Made by a program: the position numbers and the translations under genes
Shown here: piece after piece, positions 1-5,075 of the stretch
How positions within the stretch are numbered: position 1 is the first letter of the stretch
How the letters are laid out: every line of letters begins with the position of its first letter
Assembly (NCBI GenBank): GCA_016868955.1
Contig: VGFF01000094.1
Location: forward strand, 1-7,929
Origin: Armatimonadota bacterium
Lineage (GTDB): Bacteria; Sysuimicrobiota; Sysuimicrobiia; Sysuimicrobiales; VGFF01
Direction of reading: 5' to 3'
DNA: 7,929 bases
The notes under the pieces: model-generated
Seen by the model: only the letters and a program-made list of their open reading frames with translations
Database searches by the model: none
Told to the model about the DNA's origin: nothing

Positions 1-1
1 C

Positions 2-421
2 GTGGCGATCCTCGGCGTCGCATACGCGCTCGGCGCGGAGCTCGGCGCCGGCACGATCGGCAACATGGTGCTGACGGGGTTGTTCATGGACGCGATCCTC
101 GCCAGTGGTGTTGTGCCCGACTTCTTACGGGCGCCATGGGTGCAGCGGCTCGTTGCGCACCTTTCGGGGACGGTGCTCGTCGGGGTCGGAACGGCATTGT
201 ACATCTTCGCGAACCTCGGCGCCGGTCCGCGCGACAGCTTGATGCTCGCGCTTTCGCAACGATTCCGCGCGTCCGTCGGGCGGGTGCGCACCGGGCTCGA
301 GGTCGCGGTGCTCGCGCTCGGCATGCTGCTCGGCGGGGAGTGGGGGATCGGCACCCTGATCTTCGCGCTTACGGTCGGCCCGGCGCTGCAATGGTCGCTG
401 CGCGGTTTGAAACAGCGGTAG
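2..421 (+). CDS. YczE/YitT-type integral membrane protein, C-terminal part
   Basis: This is the C-terminal ~139 residues of a polytopic inner-membrane protein of the YczE (COG2364-like) group, whose transport or other role is not established. The frame is open to the left edge, and family members are usually about 200 residues, so the first GTG at base 2 is probably not the real start. Seen in the translation: a glycine-rich first membrane segment (GAELGAGTIGNMV), a helix around residues 50-70, then the YczE-like signature NLGAGPRDSLM, an SVGRVRTGLEV stretch and a final hydrophobic segment with LLGGEWGIGTLIFAL and VGPALQW. The GAGP-R-D and GG-x-GIGT motifs are the basis of the family call. 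It is followed by a 14-base palindrome and the M20 peptidase gene on the same strand 70 bases on, so the two may share a transcript. The family assignment is fairly secure; the function is unknown. Confidence 0.8.
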   Translation: MAILGVAYALGAELGAGTIGNMVLTGLFMDAILASGVVPDFLRAPWVQRLVAHLSGTVLVGVGTALYIFANLGAGPRDSLMLALSQRFRASVGRVRTGLEVAVLALGMLLGGEWGIGTLIFALTVGPALQWSLRGLKQR

Positions 422-426
422 TGGAG

Positions 427-440
427 GGCGTGATCACGCC
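427..440. promoter_or_regulatory. perfect 14-base palindrome after the YczE-type gene
   Basis: GGCGTGATCACGCC is its own reverse complement and lies five bases after the preceding stop codon. It could be the stem of a weak terminator (5 pairs with a 4-base loop) or a dimeric repressor site. There is no T run after it, so an ordinary intrinsic terminator is not well supported. Confidence 0.35.
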
Positions 441-442
441 AG

Positions 443-480
443 GTGCGCGAGAGCAGGAATACTCGCAGCGCCTCGCGCAC
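443..480. promoter_or_regulatory. 9-base perfect inverted repeat in the leader of the M20 peptidase gene
   Basis: GTGCGCGAG (443-451) and CTCGCGCAC (472-480) are perfect reverse complements separated by 20 bases, with a possible extra G-U pair outside (442/481). The right arm ends 10 bases before the peptidase ATG. A transcript coming from the upstream gene would form a GC-rich stem just before the initiation region, so this could be an attenuator, a terminator for the upstream gene or an operator. No clear promoter hexamers were found in the same gap. Confidence 0.4.
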
Positions 481-490
481 TGAGACCCGT

Positions 491-1630
491 ATGACCAACG
501 CCGACGAATTCATCTCGCATCTCCTCACCCGCCTCCCCGCCATCCTCGACGAAGCCGTCGCCGTTTGCGAAGTGCCGGCGCCACCGTTCGCGGAGGAGAA
601 GCGCGCCGACTACGTTGCGCAGCGCGTGACGCAGCTCGGGCTCGGCGCGCCAGCACGCGATCCCGCCGGCAACGTCACCTGCGTGCTGCCGGGCGCGCCG
701 GGTCGCCGGCGCGTGCTCTTGTCCGCGCACCTGGATACCGTGTTTCCCGCCGAAACATCGCTCCGCGTGAGACGCGATGGGAATTGGCTGTACGGTCCCG
801 GCATCGGCGACAACAGCCTCGGCCTCGCCGCAATGTTGTGGCTCGGGCGCGCGCTGCGGGATCTGCCCGATCGCGGCGACCTCGTCCTCGCGGCGAACGT
901 CGGCGAGGAGGGGATCGGCGATCTGCGCGGCGCGAAGGCGTTGTGGCAGACGCACGGGCGCGACGCCGGCGCGTGGATCATCCTCGAAGGCGCCTCGTTC
1001 AATCAGGGCGCGCTTGGCGGCACGGGCTCGCGACGCTATCGCGTCACGTATCGTACGCAAGCCGGGCACAGCTGGCGCGACTTCGGCAAGCCGAGCGCGA
1101 TTCATGCGCTCGGACGCCTCATCGACCAAATCTCTCACGTCGACGTGCCGCGTTCGCCGAAGACGACGTTCAATGTCGGCGTCATCGAGGGCGGAACTTC
1201 CGTGAACACGATCGCGCCGTCGGCGAGCTTGCTGCTGGACATGCGCTCCGACGACACGCCGGCGCTGAAGCGCTTGGAGCACGCCGCGCTCGCGCTCGTC
1301 ACGTCAATCGCGGATGCGTCGGGCGTGACCGCGGAGACCGAGCTGATCGGCGATCGTCCCGGCGGGCGATTGGCGCCCGATCACTGGCTGGTCGCGCGCG
1401 CGAACGAGATCGCGCGCGGCATCGGCCAGACCATCGAGTGGGGATCGCACAGCACGGACGCCAACGTGCCGCTGAGCCAGGGCGCCGCGGCGATCACGCT
1501 CGGTCTCGCCCGCGGCGAGCACATTCACGCCGCTGAAGAGAAGGTAGACGTCTCTGTCCTGCCGGACGGCCTTCGTCAAGTCGGATTGCTCTTGGCCTCG
1601 TTGCTGCGCGACGAATGGCACGCTCGCTAG
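491..1630 (+). CDS. M20-family metallopeptidase (zinc-dependent amidohydrolase/dipeptidase type)
   Basis: A 379-residue, probably cytosolic hydrolase of the M20 (ArgE/DapE/PepT/CPG2) family, which cleaves amide bonds of small peptides or N-acylated amino acids with a two-zinc centre. The expected residues are present in order: H80-x-D82 in SAHLDTVFP, the bridging D107 in GIGDNS, the catalytic base pair E139-E140 in VGEEGIG, E166 in IILEGASF, and the C-terminal histidine (H344 or H346) in GEHIHAAEE. The lid/dimerisation domain lies about residues 180-285, with the typical GVIEGGTSVNTIAP and LDMRS strands. Length is normal for the family. I chose the ATG at 491; a GTG at 443 in the same frame would add 16 poorly conserved residues and start inside a strong inverted repeat. 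No good Shine-Dalgarno sequence precedes 491. The substrate cannot be read from the sequence. The end overlaps the MmgE/PrpD remnant by 16 bases, suggesting they were once translated together. Confidence 0.9.
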   Translation: MTNADEFISHLLTRLPAILDEAVAVCEVPAPPFAEEKRADYVAQRVTQLGLGAPARDPAGNVTCVLPGAPGRRRVLLSAHLDTVFPAETSLRVRRDGNWLYGPGIGDNSLGLAAMLWLGRALRDLPDRGDLVLAANVGEEGIGDLRGAKALWQTHGRDAGAWIILEGASFNQGALGGTGSRRYRVTYRTQAGHSWRDFGKPSAIHALGRLIDQISHVDVPRSPKTTFNVGVIEGGTSVNTIAPSASLLLDMRSDDTPALKRLEHAALALVTSIADASGVTAETELIGDRPGGRLAPDHWLVARANEIARGIGQTIEWGSHSTDANVPLSQGAAAITLGLARGEHIHAAEEKVDVSVLPDGLRQVGLLLASLLRDEWHAR

Positions 1631-1978
1631 GAGCGGCGATCCGCGCCAGCGAATCAACCGTCATCAGCACCGAGGCGTTCCTCCGTACGCTCGTCCGACT
1701 CGCGAGCGAGTCGGACACGCCTGATTCACTCCGAAACGCGCGCGGCCTGGTGTTGGACCTCTGCGCGTTGTGTCTTCACGCGCAAGCGCGCCCTGAAGTC
1801 ATGCTGCTGCGAAAGCACTTCGCTGGTGGTGCAAGCGAAAGCACGATCGCCGGCGGCGGCCGCACGGGCGCGGCCTAGGCCGCCCTCGCGAACGGCGCCG
1901 CCGCGCACGCCGACGGTCTCGACGACTTCCACCCGCCCACGGCGGTGCACCCGATCGTCACCGTCGTGCTGGCCGCCG
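1615..1978 (+). pseudogene. MmgE/PrpD-family gene, N-terminal remnant with nonsense codon
   Basis: The reading frame from the ATG at 1615 resembles the N-terminus of MmgE/PrpD proteins (2-methylcitrate dehydratase and relatives, usually about 450-500 residues). After a helical stretch ending ARGLVLDLCALCLHAQ come STIAGGGRTGAA, a TAG at 1876-1878, then in the same frame AALANGAAAHADGLDDFHP and a VHPIVTVVLAA stretch. This follows the family pattern of a GGGR turn, then an A-x-x-NG-x-AAHA-x-D-DD loop and an HP-x-x-x-V-x-AA helix. The TAG sits where CAG (Gln) is plausible, so a single C-to-T change could explain it. Family-like sequence stops at about 1978; the frame ends at TAA 2005-2007 after unrelated residues, and the remaining ~330 codons are absent from the window. 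I read this as a dead gene, cut off by insertion or deletion at the edge of the central block. The overlap with the peptidase stop suggests an old operon. Confidence 0.75.
1693..1716. repeat. 24-base near-perfect palindrome inside the MmgE/PrpD remnant
   Basis: The arms GTCCGACTCGC (1693-1703) and GCGAGTCGGAC (1706-1716) are perfect reverse complements around a 2-base centre; as RNA this is a 10-pair stem with a CGAG tetraloop. It lies in the first hundred bases of the pseudogene and encodes the residues around LASESD. It may be a chance product of GC-rich coding sequence, a regulator site, or a remnant of a dispersed repeat. Confidence 0.4.
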
Positions 1979-1998
1979 GACCGGTCCCCTTCGAGTTT

Positions 1999-2020
1999 CG
2001 TACATAACTTAGCTTATACG
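1999..2020. promoter_or_regulatory. A/T-rich imperfect inverted repeat, possible operator at the left of the central block
   Basis: CGTACATAA (1999-2007) and TTATACG (2014-2020) pair as CGTA..TAA/TTATACG with a 2-base bulge around CTTAGC. It lies about 200 bases upstream of the first MerR-like gene, in the most A/T-rich stretch of this intergenic DNA. A TATACG hexamer at 2015-2020 could act as a -10 box but no fitting -35 box is seen, so a promoter is not proven. Position suggests an operator for the downstream genes. The rest of 2008-2221 holds only a short palindrome (2120-2137) and the ribosome binding site of the next gene. Confidence 0.25.
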
Positions 2021-2119
2021 CAGTAATGCTGGGCCACCTTCGACCGGCCCCGCGGCCATTTTCCTCCCGCTTACCCGTCTCTCCGACCAAACGGCAAGGA
2101 TCCAGTCTGACCTTTTCGA

Positions 2120-2137
2120 ATGCCCATCGATGAGCAT
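2120..2137. promoter_or_regulatory. 18-base palindrome in the leader of the first MerR-like gene
   Basis: ATGCCCATC (2120-2128) and GATGAGCAT (2129-2137) are reverse complements except for one mismatched pair. It lies about 85 bases before the gene start, in DNA that would be transcribed if a promoter lies further left. A dimeric HTH protein could bind here; the adjacent MerR-like proteins are natural candidates, but this is inference. Confidence 0.25.
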
Positions 2138-2221
2138 CTAAAGGAGTTCGGCGACCCGTGTCAAAACGCTCATCAACGGGCTTTATGGGTGATTCTGTTC
2201 GAGAAGTCCGTAGGAGACGGC

Positions 2222-2695
2222 ATGAACGACGACGCAATGGAACTCTTGACCCCCGAGGTGATCCGGCTCATCCGCCGGCTCGAGGACGTGGCGCTTCCCC
2301 GGCAGACGATCGATCGCTGGATCGCCATGGGATTGGTCACACCGGCCGTGCGTCGTGGTCGCCATAGCGGCGAAGCACACCTGTGGAGCGCCGAGGACGT
2401 CGTTGGTCTGAGCTTCCTCGCGCGCATCCGGGCCGAAGGGGTGCCGGTTTATCGCTACCGCGCCGCGATGCGCGACCTGTGGCCGCAGTTGGGGTCGTCG
2501 TTGGCGCAGGAGGGCGACCTGTTCTTCGTCGCGGTCGGCAGCGACGTCTCGGTGGTTCGCGACGACGAGGTTGGCGGCGTGGTGCCGCCCCCGGTCGGCC
2601 GGACGCTGCTGCTCTGGCAGGTCACCAATCCGCCGGCGCGGATCCGGGCGGAAGCAGCGATGCTACGCCGCCGCGCCCAGCGCCGGACGGCGTAG
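2222..2695 (+). CDS. MerR-type helix-turn-helix protein A, paired with the initiator gene
   Basis: A 157-residue DNA-binding protein. Residues about 8-70 form a MerR-like winged HTH: a first helix LTPEVIRLIRRL, the recognition part TIDRWIAMGLVTPAVRR, the wing HLWSAEDV, and the helix LSFLARIRAEGV. A conserved second part (VYRYRAAMRDL, then LFFVAVGSDVSVVR at about residues 97-110) is not part of standard MerR metal or drug sensors, and I see no cysteine cluster. The tail is arginine-rich. It is the paralogue of the protein at 4510-5025. The start at 2222 is favoured by AGGAG at 2212-2216, five bases upstream; the same frame is open to an ATG at 2120 without a ribosome site. The initiator gene follows 50 bases later, so the two are probably co-transcribed. 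A role in controlling or helping the initiator is inferred from context. Confidence 0.75.
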   Translation: MNDDAMELLTPEVIRLIRRLEDVALPRQTIDRWIAMGLVTPAVRRGRHSGEAHLWSAEDVVGLSFLARIRAEGVPVYRYRAAMRDLWPQLGSSLAQEGDLFFVAVGSDVSVVRDDEVGGVVPPPVGRTLLLWQVTNPPARIRAEAAMLRRRAQRRTA

Positions 2696-2745
2696 CGCGA
2701 CATGGTTCGTTCGTCTGTCTCTAACAGGAGGAGCGGCGCTTCGTC

Positions 2746-4377
2746 GTGAACGGTCCCGATCCCCTCGCTAGGCATATCGAAGCCCTCGCGGAAGAGCTCC
2801 TGAAGGGGCCCCGAGAACGCTTGCGCATGATCCCCTACTACACGGACGCGCGCAACGACATCATTCGCCCGCAGCGCCACCAGGCGACCACCGATTACTT
2901 CCTGCGCAGTTGGCTGCCGCGGCTGGGGCCGACGCTGACGCTGCTGATCATCACGCTCCGCCGGCACTGCTTCTACAACGAGCTGACGAAGCAGCAAGAA
3001 GACTGGTGCTTCCCCCACCAGCGGGACCTGGCGGCCGAGCTCGGGGTCTCGCGGCGCACCGTCCAGCGCGAGCTTTCGCGCCCCGAGGCGCAGTTGTTCG
3101 TTCGCAGGGAGCCGCAGTACCGGTATGACCGAGAACGGAACCGCATGATCCGCACCGTCGACCGGTATCGGATCACGATGGACGACCCCTTGACCCCAGA
3201 GGACGAGCGCGCCCTGGTCATCAAGGTGGCGGAACGTCTGATTCAGGAGGATTCCAAGTCTCTGGAGCCCTTGGAATCCCGAAAGCGTCAATCTGACGCC
3301 TACGGAATCAAAACCCCTCATTTCCCCCAATTAAGGGCGCAATCTAGCGCTCGATCGGGGGGTGTTACCGGGGAGTCCTTCCATAGGCGTCAGATTGACG
3401 GCTATGGAAGGACTCGTGGGGAAGGACCGCAGTTACCCCCATTATCCGGGCGCGGAGAAGGTTTTGGTCAAGGCACAGAACCAATCGAATCCCCCGACCT
3501 CGAGGTCCGGATAGGTGCTGCTAGTTCCCACGACAACGAGACGTCGCATTTGATGTTGTTGAATGTTAATCGCTCTCTTGAGTGGACGAAGACTGCGCTT
3601 CCTCTGGAGTCTTTGATGGCCCGGCTGCGGCAAGCCGGGGTTTCCGAGGAGGTCTCTCGGTCGCTGGTCGAGAGTCATGATCCAGGTCGTATCGCTCGCC
3701 AACTCGATTGGCTACCGCATCGTCAGGTCCGCGACAGTGCGGCATCGCTTGTCGACGCCATCCGCCGCGACTGGGCTCCGCCTCCTCGATGGAAGGAAGA
3801 GCCTTCTACCGCAAGCAATCAGGAGGTATTGGAAGCGAAGAAGCTACGAGAGCAGGAAGTGGCTGCCATGCGTGAGCGTGATCAGCGTCTGGACCTGCTC
3901 ATTGGCGCCCTCCCCGAGAACCGTCGCATGGAAATGTGGGATCGAGCTCGGGAGATGGCACTCCGAGACTGGGGGGACAATCCAGTAGCTCTTCCGATCA
4001 TTCTCATTCGCGCGAAGCTACGGGCGCTCGTTGAACAAGAGATCGCGCCGCCGCCACCTGCCCCAGACTCCCTCTTGCCCCAGGCGGCCACCTCCGACCT
4101 TGCGATCACGACGGAAGCCCGTGCCGAGGTCTTCGTCACCTGGTTCGAGCGCATCTACGGAATCCCGATCCGCGGGCGCGGCCGCGCCCGCGAGGTCGTT
4201 CAAGCGCGAAGGATCGCCTGGATGGTGCTCCGCGGTTGGGGTCTTTCCTATGCGCGGATCGGTCGACTCTTCGGCTGCGACCACACGACCGTGCGGGACG
4301 CGATCCAAATCGCGCTCGAAGATCCCGCGCTGAACCGGGCCTCTGCGGCCTGCCGCGAGCGCTTCGAGCAGACTTAG
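2746..4377 (+). CDS. putative replication initiator with winged-helix N-terminus and DnaA domain IV at the C-terminus
   Basis: A 543-residue protein. Residues about 28-145 look like a winged-helix domain of initiator type: YYTDARNDIIRP, a hydrophobic helix LGPTLTLLIITL, then the HTH FPHQRDLAAELGVSRRTVQREL and a basic wing with YRYDRERNRMIRTVDRYRI. Residues about 165-270 are Ser/Gly/Pro-rich linker. Residues about 285-350 (LMARLRQAGVSEEV, IARQLDWLPHRQ, LVDAIRRDWAPPPRW) resemble a segment I associate with plasmid and phage replication proteins. A helical charged region (355-430) follows. Residues about 460-530 match DnaA domain IV: REVVQARRIAWMVLR, then LSYARIGRLFGCDHTTVRDA, including the DHTTV residues that contact the DnaA box. 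No Walker A or B motif is present, so it is not DnaA itself. The start is the GTG at 2746; AGGAGG at 2726-2731 is rather far (14 bases) but the next in-frame ATG (2827) lacks a site. It could instead be a transcription factor; initiator is the best inference. Confidence 0.7.
   Translation: MNGPDPLARHIEALAEELLKGPRERLRMIPYYTDARNDIIRPQRHQATTDYFLRSWLPRLGPTLTLLIITLRRHCFYNELTKQQEDWCFPHQRDLAAELGVSRRTVQRELSRPEAQLFVRREPQYRYDRERNRMIRTVDRYRITMDDPLTPEDERALVIKVAERLIQEDSKSLEPLESRKRQSDAYGIKTPHFPQLRAQSSARSGGVTGESFHRRQIDGYGRTRGEGPQLPPLSGRGEGFGQGTEPIESPDLEVRIGAASSHDNETSHLMLLNVNRSLEWTKTALPLESLMARLRQAGVSEEVSRSLVESHDPGRIARQLDWLPHRQVRDSAASLVDAIRRDWAPPPRWKEEPSTASNQEVLEAKKLREQEVAAMRERDQRLDLLIGALPENRRMEMWDRAREMALRDWGDNPVALPIILIRAKLRALVEQEIAPPPPAPDSLLPQAATSDLAITTEARAEVFVTWFERIYGIPIRGRGRAREVVQARRIAWMVLRGWGLSYARIGRLFGCDHTTVRDAIQIALEDPALNRASAACRERFEQT
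3249..3279. repeat. 10-base perfect inverted repeat in the initiator gene (hairpin 1)
   Basis: GGATTCCAAG (3249-3258) and CTTGGAATCC (3270-3279) are perfect reverse complements with an 11-base loop. It is the first of several dyads crowded into 3249-3415, the part encoding the protein's low-complexity linker, where the amino-acid sequence is free to vary. Confidence 0.55.
3286..3400. repeat. 22-base inverted repeat pair (3286-3307 and 3379-3400) in the initiator gene
   Basis: The 22 bases at 3286-3307 and the reverse complement of 3379-3400 agree at 21 positions. Each copy is itself built on a CGTCA-NNN-TGACG dyad (3286-3298 and 3388-3400), so the unit also reads as a 17/22 direct repeat, giving the matching peptides RQSDAYG and RQIDGYG. 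The dyad centres are 102 bases apart, close to a whole number of helical turns. This is the pattern of a repeated binding site. The 71-base spacer contains runs of C, then runs of G, and a short A/T stretch (3329-3333). Iteron-like function is inferred. Confidence 0.55.
3373..3415. repeat. 43-base hairpin with 20-base arms in the initiator gene
   Basis: The arms 3373-3392 and 3396-3415 pair at 19 of 20 positions (one G-G mismatch at 3387/3401) around the 3-base loop GAT. It contains the CGTCA-GAT-TGACG core of the repeated unit and extends it outward with CATAG/CTATG and GAGTCCTTC/GAAGGACTC. Such a long dyad is very unlikely by chance in a coding region. It could be a cruciform-forming origin structure, a dimer binding site or an RNA hairpin slowing translation between the two domains. 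Confidence 0.7.
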
Positions 4378-4380
4378 ACA

Positions 4381-4399
4381 CGCGGCGCTTCGCCCCGCG
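4381..4399 (+). terminator. GC-rich hairpin just after the initiator stop codon
   Basis: CGCGGCG and CGCCCCGCG pair around CTT with one bulged base, four bases after the initiator stop codon. It is not followed by a T run, so it may only stabilise the 3' end or act as a factor-assisted terminator. It separates the initiator gene from the independently promoted MerR-like gene B. Confidence 0.35.
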
Positions 4400-4465
4400 A
4401 CTCCTCACGGGATCCAGACCTGCGTCCCGACGCCGGCGGCGAGATAGAATCTCATTCACGGGATT

Positions 4466-4480
4466 CTGTAATATTTACAG
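4466..4480. promoter_or_regulatory. 15-base perfect palindrome over the -35 box (operator)
   Basis: CTGTAA-TAT-TTACAG is a perfect dyad with a 3-base centre. Its right half contains the -35 hexamer TTTACA of the promoter for MerR-like gene B, so a dimer bound here would block RNA polymerase. Two more dyads are stacked just upstream: GAGAT-AGA-ATCTC (4441-4453) and AGAATC/GATTCT (4446-4451 and 4462-4467). The likely binder is MerR-like B itself or its paralogue A (inference). Confidence 0.6.
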
Positions 4481-4502
4481 GCGGCAGTTATGTGTATATA
4501 AT
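4474..4502 (+). promoter_or_regulatory. sigma-70 promoter of MerR-like gene B, probably leaderless
   Basis: TTTACA (4474-4479, 5 of 6 to consensus) and TATAAT (4497-4502, 6 of 6) are separated by exactly 17 bases. The predicted start of transcription is 4509-4510, which is at or one base before the ATG of the following gene. No Shine-Dalgarno sequence precedes that ATG. Together this predicts a leaderless mRNA. Confidence 0.75.
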
Positions 4503-4509
4503 CTCACTT

Positions 4510-5025
4510 ATGAAATTCAATCGCCGGGAAACGGATGAACAGGAGTTCACGGCCGGTGACGCGGCGGAAGGTTACCTCACGCCGCACGTGATCGCGGTCG
4601 TCCGGCGGCTCGCGGGTCTGAGCCTTCCCCTCCCGACGATCGACCGCTGGATCAGCGCTGGGCTCATTACCCCATCGGTGCGCCGGGCCCGTGGGAGCGG
4701 AGTGTCGCATCTTTGGGCCACGGAAGACGTCTTGTGCCTTGAGTTTCTCGCGCGGATCCGCAGCGAGCGTATGAGCGTCTATCGCTATCGGGATGCGTTG
4801 CGCGGTTTGCGTAAGCAGATCGCTTCCTTGCTTCGTCAGCCGGGAGAGTTGTACTTCGTGGCCGTCGGAAGTGACGTGACGATCCTTCGAACCGAATCGC
4901 TCGCCGAGTTGCTAGACCGCCCGTCGAATCAGACGTTCGTGGTATGCAAGGTCGCCGCGCCCGTCGAAGCCGTCCGAGAGGAGCTCGACCGCGTCCGCCG
5001 CCAAACTCGCCAGGCGAGCGCCTAG
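4510..5025 (+). CDS. MerR-type helix-turn-helix protein B, paralogue of protein A
   Basis: A 171-residue DNA-binding protein with an acidic/polar N-terminal extension of about 22 residues, then the same fold as protein A: LTPHVIAVVRRL, TIDRWISAGLITPSVRR, HLWATEDV, FLARIRSERMSVYRYRDAL, and LYFVAVGSDVTILR at about residues 118-131. By hand count about 63 of 105 positions are identical to protein A over the common core; the last 40 residues diverge and end in a charged helix (VREELDRVRRQTRQ). The ATG at 4510 is chosen because the promoter's start point falls on it; a GTG at 4492 in frame would lie inside the promoter. It has its own promoter and operator, unlike protein A, which is read with the initiator. 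This suggests separately controlled regulators of one system. The specific role (repressor, copy control or initiator helper) cannot be read from sequence. Confidence 0.75.
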   Translation: MKFNRRETDEQEFTAGDAAEGYLTPHVIAVVRRLAGLSLPLPTIDRWISAGLITPSVRRARGSGVSHLWATEDVLCLEFLARIRSERMSVYRYRDALRGLRKQIASLLRQPGELYFVAVGSDVTILRTESLAELLDRPSNQTFVVCKVAAPVEAVREELDRVRRQTRQASA

Positions 5026-5060
5026 CCCCACCCTCCCCATTCACCAGAGATCCCGCTGCG

Positions 5061-5075
5061 CGTTCGATGCGAACG
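5061..5075 (+). terminator. short hairpin downstream of MerR-like gene B
   Basis: CGTTCG-ATG-CGAACG is a perfect 6-pair stem 36 bases after the gene B stop codon, followed by a moderately T-rich stretch (TCGTTAAATGATTCTGTTTG). It could be a weak terminator. The rest of 5026-5261 shows no gene or clear promoter; TGTAAT at 5094-5099 resembles a -10 box but lacks a -35 partner. Confidence 0.35.

Noticed and set aside
434..1282. Long open frame on the minus strand opposite the M20 peptidase gene
   Set aside because: The plus-strand frame has all M20 metal ligands; the minus frame is Arg/Ala-rich with no recognisable motif, typical of antisense frames in high-GC genes.
2158..2367. Small ORF starting at GTG 2158 behind an AAGGAG motif
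   Set aside because: It overlaps the MerR-like gene A in another frame and is Arg-rich without domain features; a short upstream peptide cannot be supported.
2455..3330. Long minus-strand open frame opposite MerR-like gene A and the start of the initiator
   Set aside because: It spans two well-supported plus-strand genes and their gap and shows no coherent domain.
3438..3448. TTATCCGGG as a DnaA box near the initiator hairpins
   Set aside because: It matches TTATCCACA at only 6 leading bases and stands alone; I found no convincing DnaA box in the window.
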